This document shows positions 1-6,631 of a stretch of 64,000 nucleotides of DNA, piece after piece. The stretch is from assembly GCA_030123565.1 (NCBI GenBank), contig CP126122.1, positions 4,168,800-4,232,799 on the forward strand, read 5' to 3'. The notes under the pieces are model-generated. The model saw only the letters and a program-made list of their open reading frames with translations, had not been told where the DNA came from and searched no databases. A program made the position numbers and the translations under genes. Each line of letters starts with the position of its first letter. Position 1 is the first letter of the stretch. This stretch comes from Nitrospira sp. (GTDB lineage Bacteria > Nitrospirota > Nitrospiria > Nitrospirales > Nitrospiraceae).

Positions 1-270
1 ATGGCGAAAATGGAGGGGCTCAGGGTCGACACGGTTCGCCGGATCACATCCACACCTCGGTTTCAAAGGGATCTCACCATGCAGCTGGTGAACACCGCTC
101 TGACTCGCGCCACTGCTTCACCTCAGATGGACCGGATCACTGGCCGGGCGTTGACGGGACTGCTGAGATTGGTCAAATCAGGTGCCAGCGTGTCCTTATC
201 GATGGAGGATCTGGCCTCATTAGGCGCATTCTCTCAGCAACAACAGGCCTTGGCCGTGCGTCGAGGATAA
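1..270 (+). CDS. Phage protein of unknown function, probably the C-terminal part
   Basis: The frame is open to the window edge and its first codon happens to be ATG, so the true start is probably upstream. The visible 89 residues are mostly helical and end in a Gln-rich segment (QQQQ near residue 76). No recognisable domain. It is followed after 17 bases by the next small gene in the same direction, which suggests one phage operon. Function unknown. Confidence 0.5.
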   Translation: MAKMEGLRVDTVRRITSTPRFQRDLTMQLVNTALTRATASPQMDRITGRALTGLLRLVKSGASVSLSMEDLASLGAFSQQQQALAVRRG

Positions 271-287
271 AGAGCGAAGGGGGAATT

Positions 288-662
288 ATGGACATTCCTG
301 CGAAGGATTGGCTGACACTGCTCGCCATGGTGCAATCACTCAGGGTGTCGATCGATGTGCAGAGCAGCAAGCTTTCGATGCTCCTGGACAGCCTGCATGA
401 ACGGGATGTGTTGGACTTAGACGAGGTGATGACGCTCCAGCAGTCGGCGAAAGAGTTTGCACACATTCTGCTCACGGATGAAGTGGCTACGGAGAGATTC
501 GGAAACTCGCGGGTAGTTCTTCGGGAATCAGGCGTGATGCGCCAGCCGCCGGCGTTATTGGGGGAGCAGTTGTCTGACGCCTTTGAAAGGCTGATTGATA
601 CGGCCGCATCCGAGGCCAAGGAGGTAGTGGGTATGGACCACGAGGAGGGAGACGAGGGGTGA
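288..662 (+). CDS. Small acidic helical phage protein, unknown
   Basis: A 124-residue protein starting at ATG 288 after a purine-rich GAAGGGGG ribosome-binding site. It is predicted to be largely alpha-helical and ends in an acidic tail (DHEEGDEG). Its stop codon overlaps the next ATG (TGATG at 660-664), so the two are translationally coupled. No family recognised; possibly a packaging or morphogenesis accessory protein from position alone. Confidence 0.6.
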   Translation: MDIPAKDWLTLLAMVQSLRVSIDVQSSKLSMLLDSLHERDVLDLDEVMTLQQSAKEFAHILLTDEVATERFGNSRVVLRESGVMRQPPALLGEQLSDAFERLIDTAASEAKEVVGMDHEEGDEG

Positions 663-1081
663 TGGCGCAGACACCACGAACCAGACGCGTGCAACGAGCC
701 CGCAAACAGGGCATGCCAGTGAAAGACATTGCCGATAAGGAAGGCATCTCCGAGCGTCAGGTCTTGCAACTGTGCTCGGGGAAAGCGTTTCAGAAGTCCT
801 TGGCCACGTCGTTACAGCGGACGGCGATGAAGCGGATCAGCAACGGCGCCTTCTCGGATCGGATCGCCGAAGCCATGCTCAAGAAGCTGTGGAAGGAAGT
901 CACCGATCCGAAATCCAAAGTTCGGTTCACGCCGAAGGACATCGCCGAGCTGGGGAAATTCTCGCATTTGCAGCATGAACAGGGCGTGGACTACCTGAAA
1001 GAGTCGATCAAGCGAGGTCAAGAGGAGTTGGACGACCAATTGAAGAAGGATTCTCAGATTCTCAACGTCACGCCTGAATAG
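662..1081 (+). CDS. Helix-turn-helix phage protein, possibly terminase small-subunit-like
   Basis: A 139-residue basic protein. Residues about 14-36 (ARKQGMPVKDIADKEGISER) read as a helix-turn-helix, followed by a helical region and a charged C-terminus. This HTH-plus-oligomerisation layout is seen in small terminase subunits and in phage regulators; the sequence does not decide between them. ATG 662 overlaps the upstream stop; a GTG at 659 is an alternative start. A strong terminator follows at 1109-1141, so this is the last gene of its transcript. Confidence 0.6.
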   Translation: MAQTPRTRRVQRARKQGMPVKDIADKEGISERQVLQLCSGKAFQKSLATSLQRTAMKRISNGAFSDRIAEAMLKKLWKEVTDPKSKVRFTPKDIAELGKFSHLQHEQGVDYLKESIKRGQEELDDQLKKDSQILNVTPE

Positions 1082-1108
1082 CCAATTCACAGGTTCCAAT
1101 CAGAACGG

Positions 1109-1141
1109 GCCTCGGATCGCTCATCGGTCCGGGGCTTTTTA
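1109..1141 (+). terminator. Intrinsic terminator after the first phage operon
   Basis: An 8-bp stem, GCCTCGGA (1109-1116) with TCCGGGGC (1128-1135), includes one G-U pair and is followed by TTTTTA. It lies 28 bases after the stop at 1081. Confidence 0.8.
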
Positions 1142-1903
1142 TTGTCGGGCTCCAGCCTCATCGATGTTCAGCGGTATCCTCGTTCAGCGCAGAAACCGAT
1201 GTTATTGACCTATGCTACTGGTCGGGTCGAGCGGCGATCGTTGTTCCTGTGGCCAGCCTGACGGCCGGTTTCTTCGATTCCCCCTCCAAAACGCACACAT
1301 TGGCCCTAGAAACGCTTCAGAACGCTCCGCTCACTTTGCCCTGAATCGGTCTCCGTGCCATTGCTGTGGCTTGAATCCGTTCGAAGGCGGGGGATTCTCG
1401 TGAAGGTTTCCGTCATCTCCCCCTGCTCAGAGCCTACGTAGACGACTCATCGTGTCAATAACACGATGTCAATAACACCTGGTGGAACCGTTCTCGGGAG
1501 GAGACGGAAAGTTGAGCCGTACATGTTCTGAGGAAACAAGATCCAAGATCATGGTTCGGTGTAAGTTCGGACAAGGAACGAGGTAGGCGGGTGAGTGGGG
1601 GAAGAGGCGTCTTTCCCGGGCTCGGACTGAGAGACTCCCTTAGGACTGAAGAAGGGTAACGAGAAATCGGGGGGGTGGGGGGTAGGTGGGTTATACGTTC
1701 CTCCCTCTGACTGATTTCCGAAAAACCCCGGTACTCTCCGATTTTCTGGTTCCGGCCTCATGTATGCCGAGAGGTCAGGGGGACGTGGTACCTCAAACTG
1801 AGGCGACACGAGGGGGCCTTCTCTGCGCTTCAGCGATCGAACGAGCGCAACGATCCTCTCAGGTAGGGCGGTTCCGGCCGGTACTTCGTAAAAGCGGGAG
1901 AGC
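1142..1903. other. 760-base stretch without a convincing gene
   Basis: ORFs in this stretch are short, lack ribosome-binding sites and have low-complexity translations. It contains a perfect inverted repeat at 1449-1467 with a neighbouring direct repeat, and a run of four G-tracts at 1669-1690. A short string near 1511-1530 is reminiscent of group II intron domain V but does not fold as one. It may be a decayed gene or a regulatory/spacer region between phage operon and cargo. Confidence 0.5.
1449..1480. repeat. Inverted repeat with adjoining direct repeat, operator-like
   Basis: ATCGTGT (1449-1455), five bases, then ACACGAT (1461-1467) form a perfect inverted repeat. The string GTCAATAACAC occurs twice, at 1454-1464 and 1468-1478, partly sharing the right arm. 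This resembles a repressor operator more than a terminator, because no T-run follows. No promoter was seen beside it. Confidence 0.4.
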
Positions 1904-2176
1904 CTACGAGCGGGCTTGGTTCAGGAATGCTTCAAGGAGGCTTAGAGCTTCGGGGCTGGCTGCGAGTTCGCTGGCATCAAGGACGGCCGTGCGGCCGCGT
2001 TTCACTTCCCCGGAGTGCTTGTCTTTCCAGAGGGCCGAGACTTGGAACTTGCCGGCGGTCGGATAGTAAGAGACTAGAAGCTTGTCTGTGCTGGCAGTGC
2101 GAGGTTGTTCCTGCTCCCAGTAGGGAACACCTCGGTAACGGCGGGTCTTTGGCTGGATGATGGTGGTGGTGGGCAT
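1904..2176 (-). CDS. Hypothetical protein of the cargo block
   Basis: A 90-residue protein starting at ATG 2176. Residues 30-65 alternate like beta strands (LLVSYYPTAGKFQVSALW) and the C-terminus is a helix (EALSLLEAFLNQ). No signal peptide or known motif. The start has no clear Shine-Dalgarno sequence. The overlapping plus-strand frames are much less protein-like, so this strand is preferred. Function unknown. Confidence 0.5.
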   Translation of the reverse strand: MPTTTIIQPKTRRYRGVPYWEQEQPRTASTDKLLVSYYPTAGKFQVSALWKDKHSGEVKRGRTAVLDASELAASPEALSLLEAFLNQARS

Positions 2177-2262
2177 ATGTGGACTGTACCGGGCTCAGGG
2201 GACGGAGTCAAAACCCAAACCGAAGGGGGCTTATCCACATGGCGCGGACACTCTGGGGGTGA

Positions 2263-2291
2263 TTGACACAAGGCGACATATGGCCTATGCT
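2263..2291 (+). promoter_or_regulatory. Sigma-70 promoter of a candidate small RNA
   Basis: TTGACA at 2263-2268 is followed by exactly 17 bases and TATGCT at 2286-2291 (4 of 6 matches to TATAAT). Transcription would start near 2298. No ORF follows before a strong terminator at about 2374. Confidence 0.6.
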
Positions 2292-2297
2292 TTTAAA

Positions 2298-2374
2298 CGG
2301 ATATGGCCCAACCCTGAATAGTCACCTTTATGGTGTGCGTCTCCGAGAGGAGTAGGGGTTGGGCCGCTTTTTTT
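2298..2374 (+). ncRNA. Candidate structured small RNA with a three-way-junction fold
   Basis: The stretch runs from a good promoter to a terminator and has no coding frame. The closing stem GGCCCAACCCT (2305-2315) pairs with GGGGTTGGGCC (2355-2365), followed by GC and seven T. Inside are two small hairpins: CACC/GGTG (2323-2326, 2332-2335) and CTCC-GAGA-GGAG (2341-2352), the latter capped by a GNRA tetraloop. It runs convergently into the 3' end of the DUF3800 gene. It could instead be only a terminator with a structured loop. Not recognised as a known RNA family. Confidence 0.45.
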
Positions 2375-3005
2375 ATTGGGGCCAGATACGCAACTGCATT
2401 TCCTTGGTTGAAATGAAGCGGTAGTACTCGTTCGCATCCTTCTTTCCCTGCACCTTACGGTTTAAAACTCCCACGACATAGTCTGCTAGCTGGAGAAGGT
2501 TATTCCCGGCAGAGTCCTGCATTTTGACCTTCTTTATTAAGGACCGGCCGTTTTCGTCCTTCATTCGGCCACTCAAATATTTCCCCAATTGCCGGCGGAA
2601 GGTATCGGTACCGCTCTCGTCAATGACGATGATCGTATTACTGAGGTAGGGCTTTGCATTCTCGAAGACCAATCCACAAGTGAATTTATAGAGAGAGGAC
2701 TTTACCTGAAAGCCAGGTCCCCACAATCTGTCGAGATCTTTATTGAGAGCAAAACCAAAATAGAGAAAACCATATGGTGCAACAGCCTCAAGGAATCGTT
2801 TTCTGACCATGTCTGAATTATGAGAAAAATGAAATTCGTAGCTGTCGGGATAATTCAGCTCTTTGCGAAGGAGACTGATTCTTTGATCGCATGATTGAGC
2901 ATCGTCATGGTCTTCAAAAATAACGAGAGCCACCACAAAATATCGGCTGGATCCCTTCCCGGTTTTGAGGCCGGTATCACCTGCTTCATCGATAAAAGCC
3001 AGCAT
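2373..3005 (-). CDS. DUF3800 domain protein, putative RNase H-fold nuclease
   Basis: A 210-residue protein with the DUF3800 layout: N-terminal FIDEAGDTG (residues 4-12), a central IIVIDESGTD strand-turn, and a C-terminal LLQLADYVVGVL. The Asp/Glu residues in these three places correspond to the metal-binding acidic residues of the RNase H-like fold. The family is common in prophages, plasmids and defence islands, but its substrate is not known to me. The gene is clearly AT-richer than the core genome, which suggests recent transfer. It is transcribed against the candidate RNA at 2298-2374. Confidence 0.85.
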   Translation of the reverse strand: MLAFIDEAGDTGLKTGKGSSRYFVVALVIFEDHDDAQSCDQRISLLRKELNYPDSYEFHFSHNSDMVRKRFLEAVAPYGFLYFGFALNKDLDRLWGPGFQVKSSLYKFTCGLVFENAKPYLSNTIIVIDESGTDTFRRQLGKYLSGRMKDENGRSLIKKVKMQDSAGNNLLQLADYVVGVLNRKVQGKKDANEYYRFISTKEMQLRIWPQ

Positions 3006-3159
3006 TCTTACTCAAGACTCCTTTGCTTACACACGGACCATACCTTCACTACCCGCATGGAAAGACATGGAATAGGCAGTTTATCTTAAGAAGCCCAGGA
3101 GTCCAACTCGGATTTATGCAGGTCCTTTCTCGTCATCGCATGATGACGGGCCCTTTCTG

Positions 3160-3414
3160 TTACCGCTTTCTTTGACTGGCAGAGGCATCCTTCTTGGTCT
3201 CAAGGGCCTTAAGCATGCCCATCATCTCAGTCTTTGAGAGAAAAGATTTGCCGGCCAATGGTCCCTGGTGGCAATGATACCCACCGTGTTTCCTATTGTG
3301 GTGACAGCCGAACTCATCAAGCCCCCCGCCGTGCGCCCAGGCAATGTTTGCATACAGCAGCGAGAGAGGAATGAGGATTAGGAAAAGCACTTCATGCCGA
3401 CTTGTTCGCCACAT
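3160..3414 (-). CDS. Secreted YHYH-type small protein
   Basis: An 84-residue protein with a signal peptide (hydrophobic residues 9-26, cleavage after AWA at about 27). A His/Cys-rich YHYH motif follows: HGGGLDEFGCHHNRKHGGYH (residues 28-47) with CHQG after it. In this motif family the Cys and His residues may bind metal or form a compact disulfide knot; its role is uncertain. It begins 20 bases after the stop of the upstream membrane protein, in the same direction, so they are probably co-transcribed. Confidence 0.75.
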   Translation of the reverse strand: MWRTSRHEVLFLILIPLSLLYANIAWAHGGGLDEFGCHHNRKHGGYHCHQGPLAGKSFLSKTEMMGMLKALETKKDASASQRKR

Positions 3415-3434
3415 AGCGCCCGCGCTTCCTATGC

Positions 3435-4127
3435 TTACTGCTCCCGCGTGATTGGGTACGGCCGTACATCAACGCATGTGCCGCGGGCGAGAAACACATC
3501 TCCCGCCTCTAGCTCTAACTCTGTGAATGTGTCCACGTTCGGCAGAGAGCGTCCCTCGTCATCATAGTCCGTGCTCGCCACCCCTTCGCTTCGAGCATCC
3601 ACGCGAAAGTGAACTTTGCCAACAGATTGAATCTGAGCCACTGCGAGATAGTCTGCTTCACGCGGAGCATGTGAGAGAATGCCGTTGATGATGTCCTCGC
3701 GGCAATCGAGAATCACACGCAAGTTAATTTTGTCCCAGATTGGCGCGAATTCAAGTTGGAGCGTCTCCTTGTTCTGCCGAATGTCTGCAACTCTGCCAGT
3801 AAACAGAATGGGCCGGCCATCCTTTCGAATCAGCGCCCGCTGTACATCGATGCTGTAGACCGTGCCCTGTGGGAGACCATGAGCCCATTCGGTGACCGCG
3901 TCGTGTTTCTGGCCGAACTCTGAAATTGCATGAGAGACCTTCTGCTCAAGTAGCTCGTGTGACGTGGTGTGCTTGGCCTCCTCTTGATTCGAGTACCACC
4001 AATAGCCACCAACGAGAAGGCAGAGCAAGGCGAGCCAAATCCATTTCCTCAGAGGGCTTTGCGGCGGCGGCTCTTCTGGAAACATTGTTCCATCGGGGAG
4101 GCGAACGCCTGATACTGAATCGTTCAT
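3435..4127 (-). CDS. Membrane-anchored protein with a beta-rich extracytoplasmic domain
   Basis: A 230-residue protein with a Pro-rich cytoplasmic N-terminus, one transmembrane helix at residues 28-45 (WIWLALLCLLVGGYWWY), then a soluble domain outside the membrane. The domain has a strand pattern (ILFTGRVADI, LQLEFAP, LRVILDC, FLARGTCVDV) suggestive of an OB-like fold. No catalytic motif is visible. It is followed closely by the YHYH protein. Function unknown; no phage structural role is evident, so cargo seems likely. Confidence 0.65.
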   Translation of the reverse strand: MNDSVSGVRLPDGTMFPEEPPPQSPLRKWIWLALLCLLVGGYWWYSNQEEAKHTTSHELLEQKVSHAISEFGQKHDAVTEWAHGLPQGTVYSIDVQRALIRKDGRPILFTGRVADIRQNKETLQLEFAPIWDKINLRVILDCREDIINGILSHAPREADYLAVAQIQSVGKVHFRVDARSEGVASTDYDDEGRSLPNVDTFTELELEAGDVFLARGTCVDVRPYPITREQ

Positions 4128-4337
4128 GAAACCTCAACATCACGCCAGAATCGTTGGCGGAAGGCTAGGAGGTTATACCAGGGATTTCAATGAGGAGGAT
4201 GGTGATCTGAATAGGGCTGCGTATTATTTTCATGGCCTCATATCGTTCGACCGACTATCGAGCGCGACACCAGCGGATCCTGTCCGCCGCGTCTACTTTC
4301 CAACTCTCAGCCGCAAATCCTTGAGTATTTCAAGAAT

Positions 4338-4738
4338 CACAATTCACCAGGCATGAACTCGCATAGGCGTGCGACGGCCGCTTCAGCTCCCTCCAATCGC
4401 CAAGGGATGATTTCCTGGGAGGGTAATGCCATAGGGACCTCTGCCAGGAGTCGTGACAGGTGGAATTGGTGGAGACGCGGAGAAACCAAACATCTCGGCA
4501 CGATTGAAGATCGCTGGACCAGTTGGTTTGGGGGAGACATTGGACCAGGTATAGGGACTGGTCGGAGCGGCAGGGCCGCGACCTGGCACGGCGGGGGGCT
4601 GATGCTGTAGGGACCGCCGGGACTGAACGGGTTGCCAATTCCGTTACTGCTGTAAGGATGTGGACTGAGATCGCCCACATACTGGGCCAAGGCGCCGACA
4701 GGAGCAGCGAGGATGATCAGCATTGCGATGGCCCACAT
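4338..4738 (-). pseudogene. Frameshifted secreted Pro/Gly-rich repeat protein
   Basis: The first 45 residues give a signal peptide (cleaved after ALA, about residue 18) and then NPF/PYS-type repeats (YVGDLSPHPYSSNGIGNPFS). At a run of six C (G6 at 4593-4598 on the plus strand) the frame becomes implausible. Moving one frame at that run restores a Pro/Gly-rich repeat protein (GRGPAAPTSPYTWSN, then PGRGPYGITLPGNHP) ending at 4383. Similar NPY-type repeats occur in secreted Nitrospira proteins. This is either a real decaying gene, a phase-variable tract, or a sequencing error in the homopolymer. Confidence 0.6.
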
Positions 4739-4855
4739 AACGACCTTCCTGCTTTGGTGAGATGTACAGTGAGGAGGCGATAAAGAATGCTACGCGGCCC
4801 TTCACACGATGTCAAAACACGGGGCGGGAGTTCGCCATACGATAATTGCGACGCC

Positions 4856-5170
4856 TTATCTAGGTCTCGGATCTATACTATCAGGCAGGCAATGGTACGT
4901 TATGGTGAGGAGTGTTTTGTTGTCTTCCTCGAACAGTATTTCTTTCTCGGTGGCTCGGATCTGGCTCGATGGATTCCTTGCCCGATAGTTTGGCATAGCA
5001 TCGGTTATGAATTGTGACCGACCTCGAATGCACTCCGCTTTTGTTTCCCAAGCGTCCAGGATTCGCCAGTCTTCTTTCCCAGGTTTCTGCCCTAACGGAG
5101 GAAAGGTTTCACTCCACAGCACCCACGCGCTCAGGACCACAACGTAAGACATCCAGTTGGCGCGATTCAT
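4856..5170 (-). CDS. Small exported or membrane-anchored hypothetical protein
   Basis: A 104-residue protein starting at ATG 5170, seven bases after a GAGG ribosome-binding site. Residues 5-21 are hydrophobic (NWMSYVVVLSAWVLWS), a signal peptide or anchor. The mature part has two Cys (EC at about 48 and HC at about 94) that could form a disulfide. No family recognised. It is divergent from the promoter at 5189. Confidence 0.6.
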   Translation of the reverse strand: MNRANWMSYVVVLSAWVLWSETFPPLGQKPGKEDWRILDAWETKAECIRGRSQFITDAMPNYRARNPSSQIRATEKEILFEEDNKTLLTITYHCLPDSIDPRPR

Positions 5171-5188
5171 ATTTTTGCCTCAAGCATC

Positions 5189-5217
5189 TTGACATTAAAA
5201 TCGAGAAGGCTTATGTA
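5189..5217 (+). promoter_or_regulatory. Promoter at the start of the phage replication module
   Basis: TTGACA at 5189-5194, a 17-base spacer, then TATGTA at 5212-5217. The expected start is near 5224. It points toward the HTH gene at 5372 and lies divergent from the cargo gene starting at 5170, so it probably drives the leader and the replication operon. Confidence 0.5.
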
Positions 5218-5223
5218 GCATGT

Positions 5224-5350
5224 TAGTCGTTTGAGAAAAATACGCAAGCTGGGTAAGTCCAGCCAGCGTTACAGTGAAGTCCAGATGGCCAAGTAAAGGC
5301 CTAATGAGGACCGCGGCTCCGGGGAACTGGAGTCTCGGTCCTTTTTTTTT
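5224..5350 (+). ncRNA. Structured leader or small RNA ending in a strong terminator
   Basis: About 125 bases with no ORF run from the promoter at 5189 to a terminator hairpin. The hairpin has AGGACCG (5307-5313) pairing with CGGTCCT (5336-5342), plus an inner GGCTCC/GGAGTC stem, then a long T-run. Upstream are a GCTGG/CCAGC hairpin (5248-5263) and a GGCC/GGCC hairpin (5287-5301). The terminator lies only about 20 bases before the ribosome-binding site of the HTH gene, so this may be an attenuator leader or a separate small RNA. Confidence 0.45.
5307..5350 (+). terminator. Intrinsic terminator or attenuator before the HTH gene
   Basis: A 7-bp outer stem and 6-bp inner stem with one mismatch (5314/5335), followed by nine or ten T. 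It is positioned just upstream of the GAGGAGG at 5361-5367. Confidence 0.8.
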
Positions 5351-5371
5351 GATTTTCAAAGAGGAGGCTAC

Positions 5372-5566
5372 ATGCAGAACTTATTAACCCCGGCGGATGC
5401 CGCCTTGCTCATGATCAAGAGAGGCCATTCCACCACGCCGGCCAGCGTCCGCAGCTATGCCGACAAAGGGCAGCTCCCAGTAATACGCACTGAAGGAGGC
5501 CGAAGGTTATTCAATCGGCAGGACGTTGAGAAGTTCGCAGCGATGCGGAAGGCGAAGAAGGCATAA
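5372..5566 (+). CDS. Excisionase-like helix-turn-helix DNA-binding protein
   Basis: A 64-residue protein with a MerR/excisionase-type winged HTH: LLTPADAALLMIKRG (first helices), SVRSYADKGQLPVIRT, GRRLFNRQDVEKFA. The pattern 'helix, recognition helix, G-x-R-L/F, D-V' is the usual excisionase domain. It is preceded by a strong GAGGAGG five bases before ATG. As first gene of the replication module it could be a transcriptional switch or the recombination directionality factor. Confidence 0.75.
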   Translation: MQNLLTPADAALLMIKRGHSTTPASVRSYADKGQLPVIRTEGGRRLFNRQDVEKFAAMRKAKKA

Positions 5567-5571
5567 AAACA

Positions 5572-5610
5572 AGAACGCCACCCCCACTTGACGGGCAAGG
5601 ATGGCGTTCT
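5572..5610 (+). terminator. Hairpin between HTH gene and small basic gene
   Basis: AGAACGCCA (5572-5580) pairs perfectly with TGGCGTTCT (5602-5610) across a 21-base loop. No T-run follows, so it may attenuate or stabilise the transcript rather than terminate it. Confidence 0.4.
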
Positions 5611-5633
5611 CGAACAAGAAAGGATGGTGAGGC

Positions 5634-5807
5634 ATGAAAAATCTATCATCGAGTCCCCTTCGATTCAAGTCAGACAACAGTCCTCGACGTGAAGAAAAAT
5701 CCAGCTATGTCGCGCTTGGTTTGATCATGCGGAAGATTCGCCGACTCCAACGTCGGCGGCTCGTCTCAATTCCCGTTCGCCGTGTGGCTGCCCAGGCTGG
5801 AGCCTGA
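5634..5807 (+). CDS. Small very basic phage protein
   Basis: A 57-residue frame runs from ATG 5634, after a GGATGGTGAGG ribosome-binding site, to TGA at 5805-5807, five bases before the next gene. The translation is Arg-rich, especially residues 33-50 (RKIRRLQRRRLVSIPVRR). It fills the space between two phage genes exactly, which supports it. It may bind nucleic acid; no family recognised. Confidence 0.5.
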   Translation: MKNLSSSPLRFKSDNSPRREEKSSYVALGLIMRKIRRLQRRRLVSIPVRRVAAQAGA

Positions 5808-5812
5808 CGGTC

Positions 5813-6631
5813 ATGAAAGCCTCGCCGAGCTTACCGTTTTATCCCTCTGATTGGCTCCGAGATCCCGGACTCCGATCCTGCTCGCTTGCCGCCAGAGGGC
5901 TATGGATCGACATGCTCAGTTTCATGCACGAGGCCGAACCCTATGGACACCTCAGGCTGAATGGTCAGGACATCGACCCTAAATCTCTGGCCCGCATGGT
6001 CGGTACCGACGTTAGGACGGTTCGGCGACTGTTGAGCGAATTGGAGGCGGCAGGCGTGTATAGCTTGGCCGAACCTGGAACCATTTTCAGCCGTCGCATG
6101 GTGCGGGATCAGCAACTGCGGGAGAAGCGGGCTCAGTATGGCTATCTCTCTGAAAAACATCAGGATGTACCAAGGAAGAAGGATAGGGGGAAGGATACCT
6201 TCAAGGATACCTTGTCGCCGTCCTTGGATGGGTCCATTGGGGGGTCCCCTTCTTCTTCCTCTTCTTCTTCATCTTCAAAGAAGAATAAGAGAGAGATAGA
6301 GAGCAGTTCTTCTTCTGGAGAGACTGAAACATCACCGCTCCCTCCCTCCAAGCGAAAAGCCGTGAAGGTCCCCTTACCGGAAGCGTTCGCGATCTCGGAT
6401 GAGTTACGCAGCTGGGCCACGGCGCGAGGCTTCCCGGCTGATCTGGTTGAGCGAGAATTTGAGAAGTTCTGTGAACGAAACAAGGCCAAAGGGGAAACTT
6501 ATGCGGATTGGAACGCAGCCTTCCGAAGCTGGCTGATTCGATCATCCGAGTTTGCTCCGTCATCAACTGGTCGTCCGGTACAACTCGTCAACGGTTCTCA
6601 CCGAGCGCAGCGCGAAAGGATCCCGCTATGA
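5813..6631 (+). CDS. Phage replication protein with winged-helix N-terminus
   Basis: A 272-residue protein. Residues 6-100 (PFYPSDWLRDPGLRSCS, then DVRTVRRLLSELEAAGVYSL) match the DUF1376/replisome-organiser type of winged helix that binds the phage origin. A Ser-rich linker follows (about 143-172, encoded by TCT/TTC repeats). The C-terminal segment (SWATARGFPADLVEREFEKF, WNAAFRSWLIR) resembles the end of lambda O-type and DnaT-like loaders, expected to contact the helicase. The stop overlaps the next gene's ATG by four bases (ATGA, 6628-6631), coupling it to the primase-helicase. Confidence 0.75.
   Translation: MKASPSLPFYPSDWLRDPGLRSCSLAARGLWIDMLSFMHEAEPYGHLRLNGQDIDPKSLARMVGTDVRTVRRLLSELEAAGVYSLAEPGTIFSRRMVRDQQLREKRAQYGYLSEKHQDVPRKKDRGKDTFKDTLSPSLDGSIGGSPSSSSSSSSSKKNKREIESSSSSGETETSPLPPSKRKAVKVPLPEAFAISDELRSWATARGFPADLVEREFEKFCERNKAKGETYADWNAAFRSWLIRSSEFAPSSTGRPVQLVNGSHRAQRERIPL

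Noticed and set aside
1500-1540. A string resembling group II intron domain V (GAGCCGTACATGTTCTGAG)
   Set aside because: The conserved stem and catalytic triad bulge are not complete, no reverse-transcriptase frame is nearby, and one short match is weak evidence.
1686-2066. 126-residue plus-strand frame
   Set aside because: No ribosome-binding site, biased composition, and it overlaps the better minus-strand gene at 1904-2176.
3131-3160. Hairpin CGTCATC-GCAT-GATGACG near 3131-3150 as a terminator
   Set aside because: The stem is short and neither strand has a proper T-run after it.
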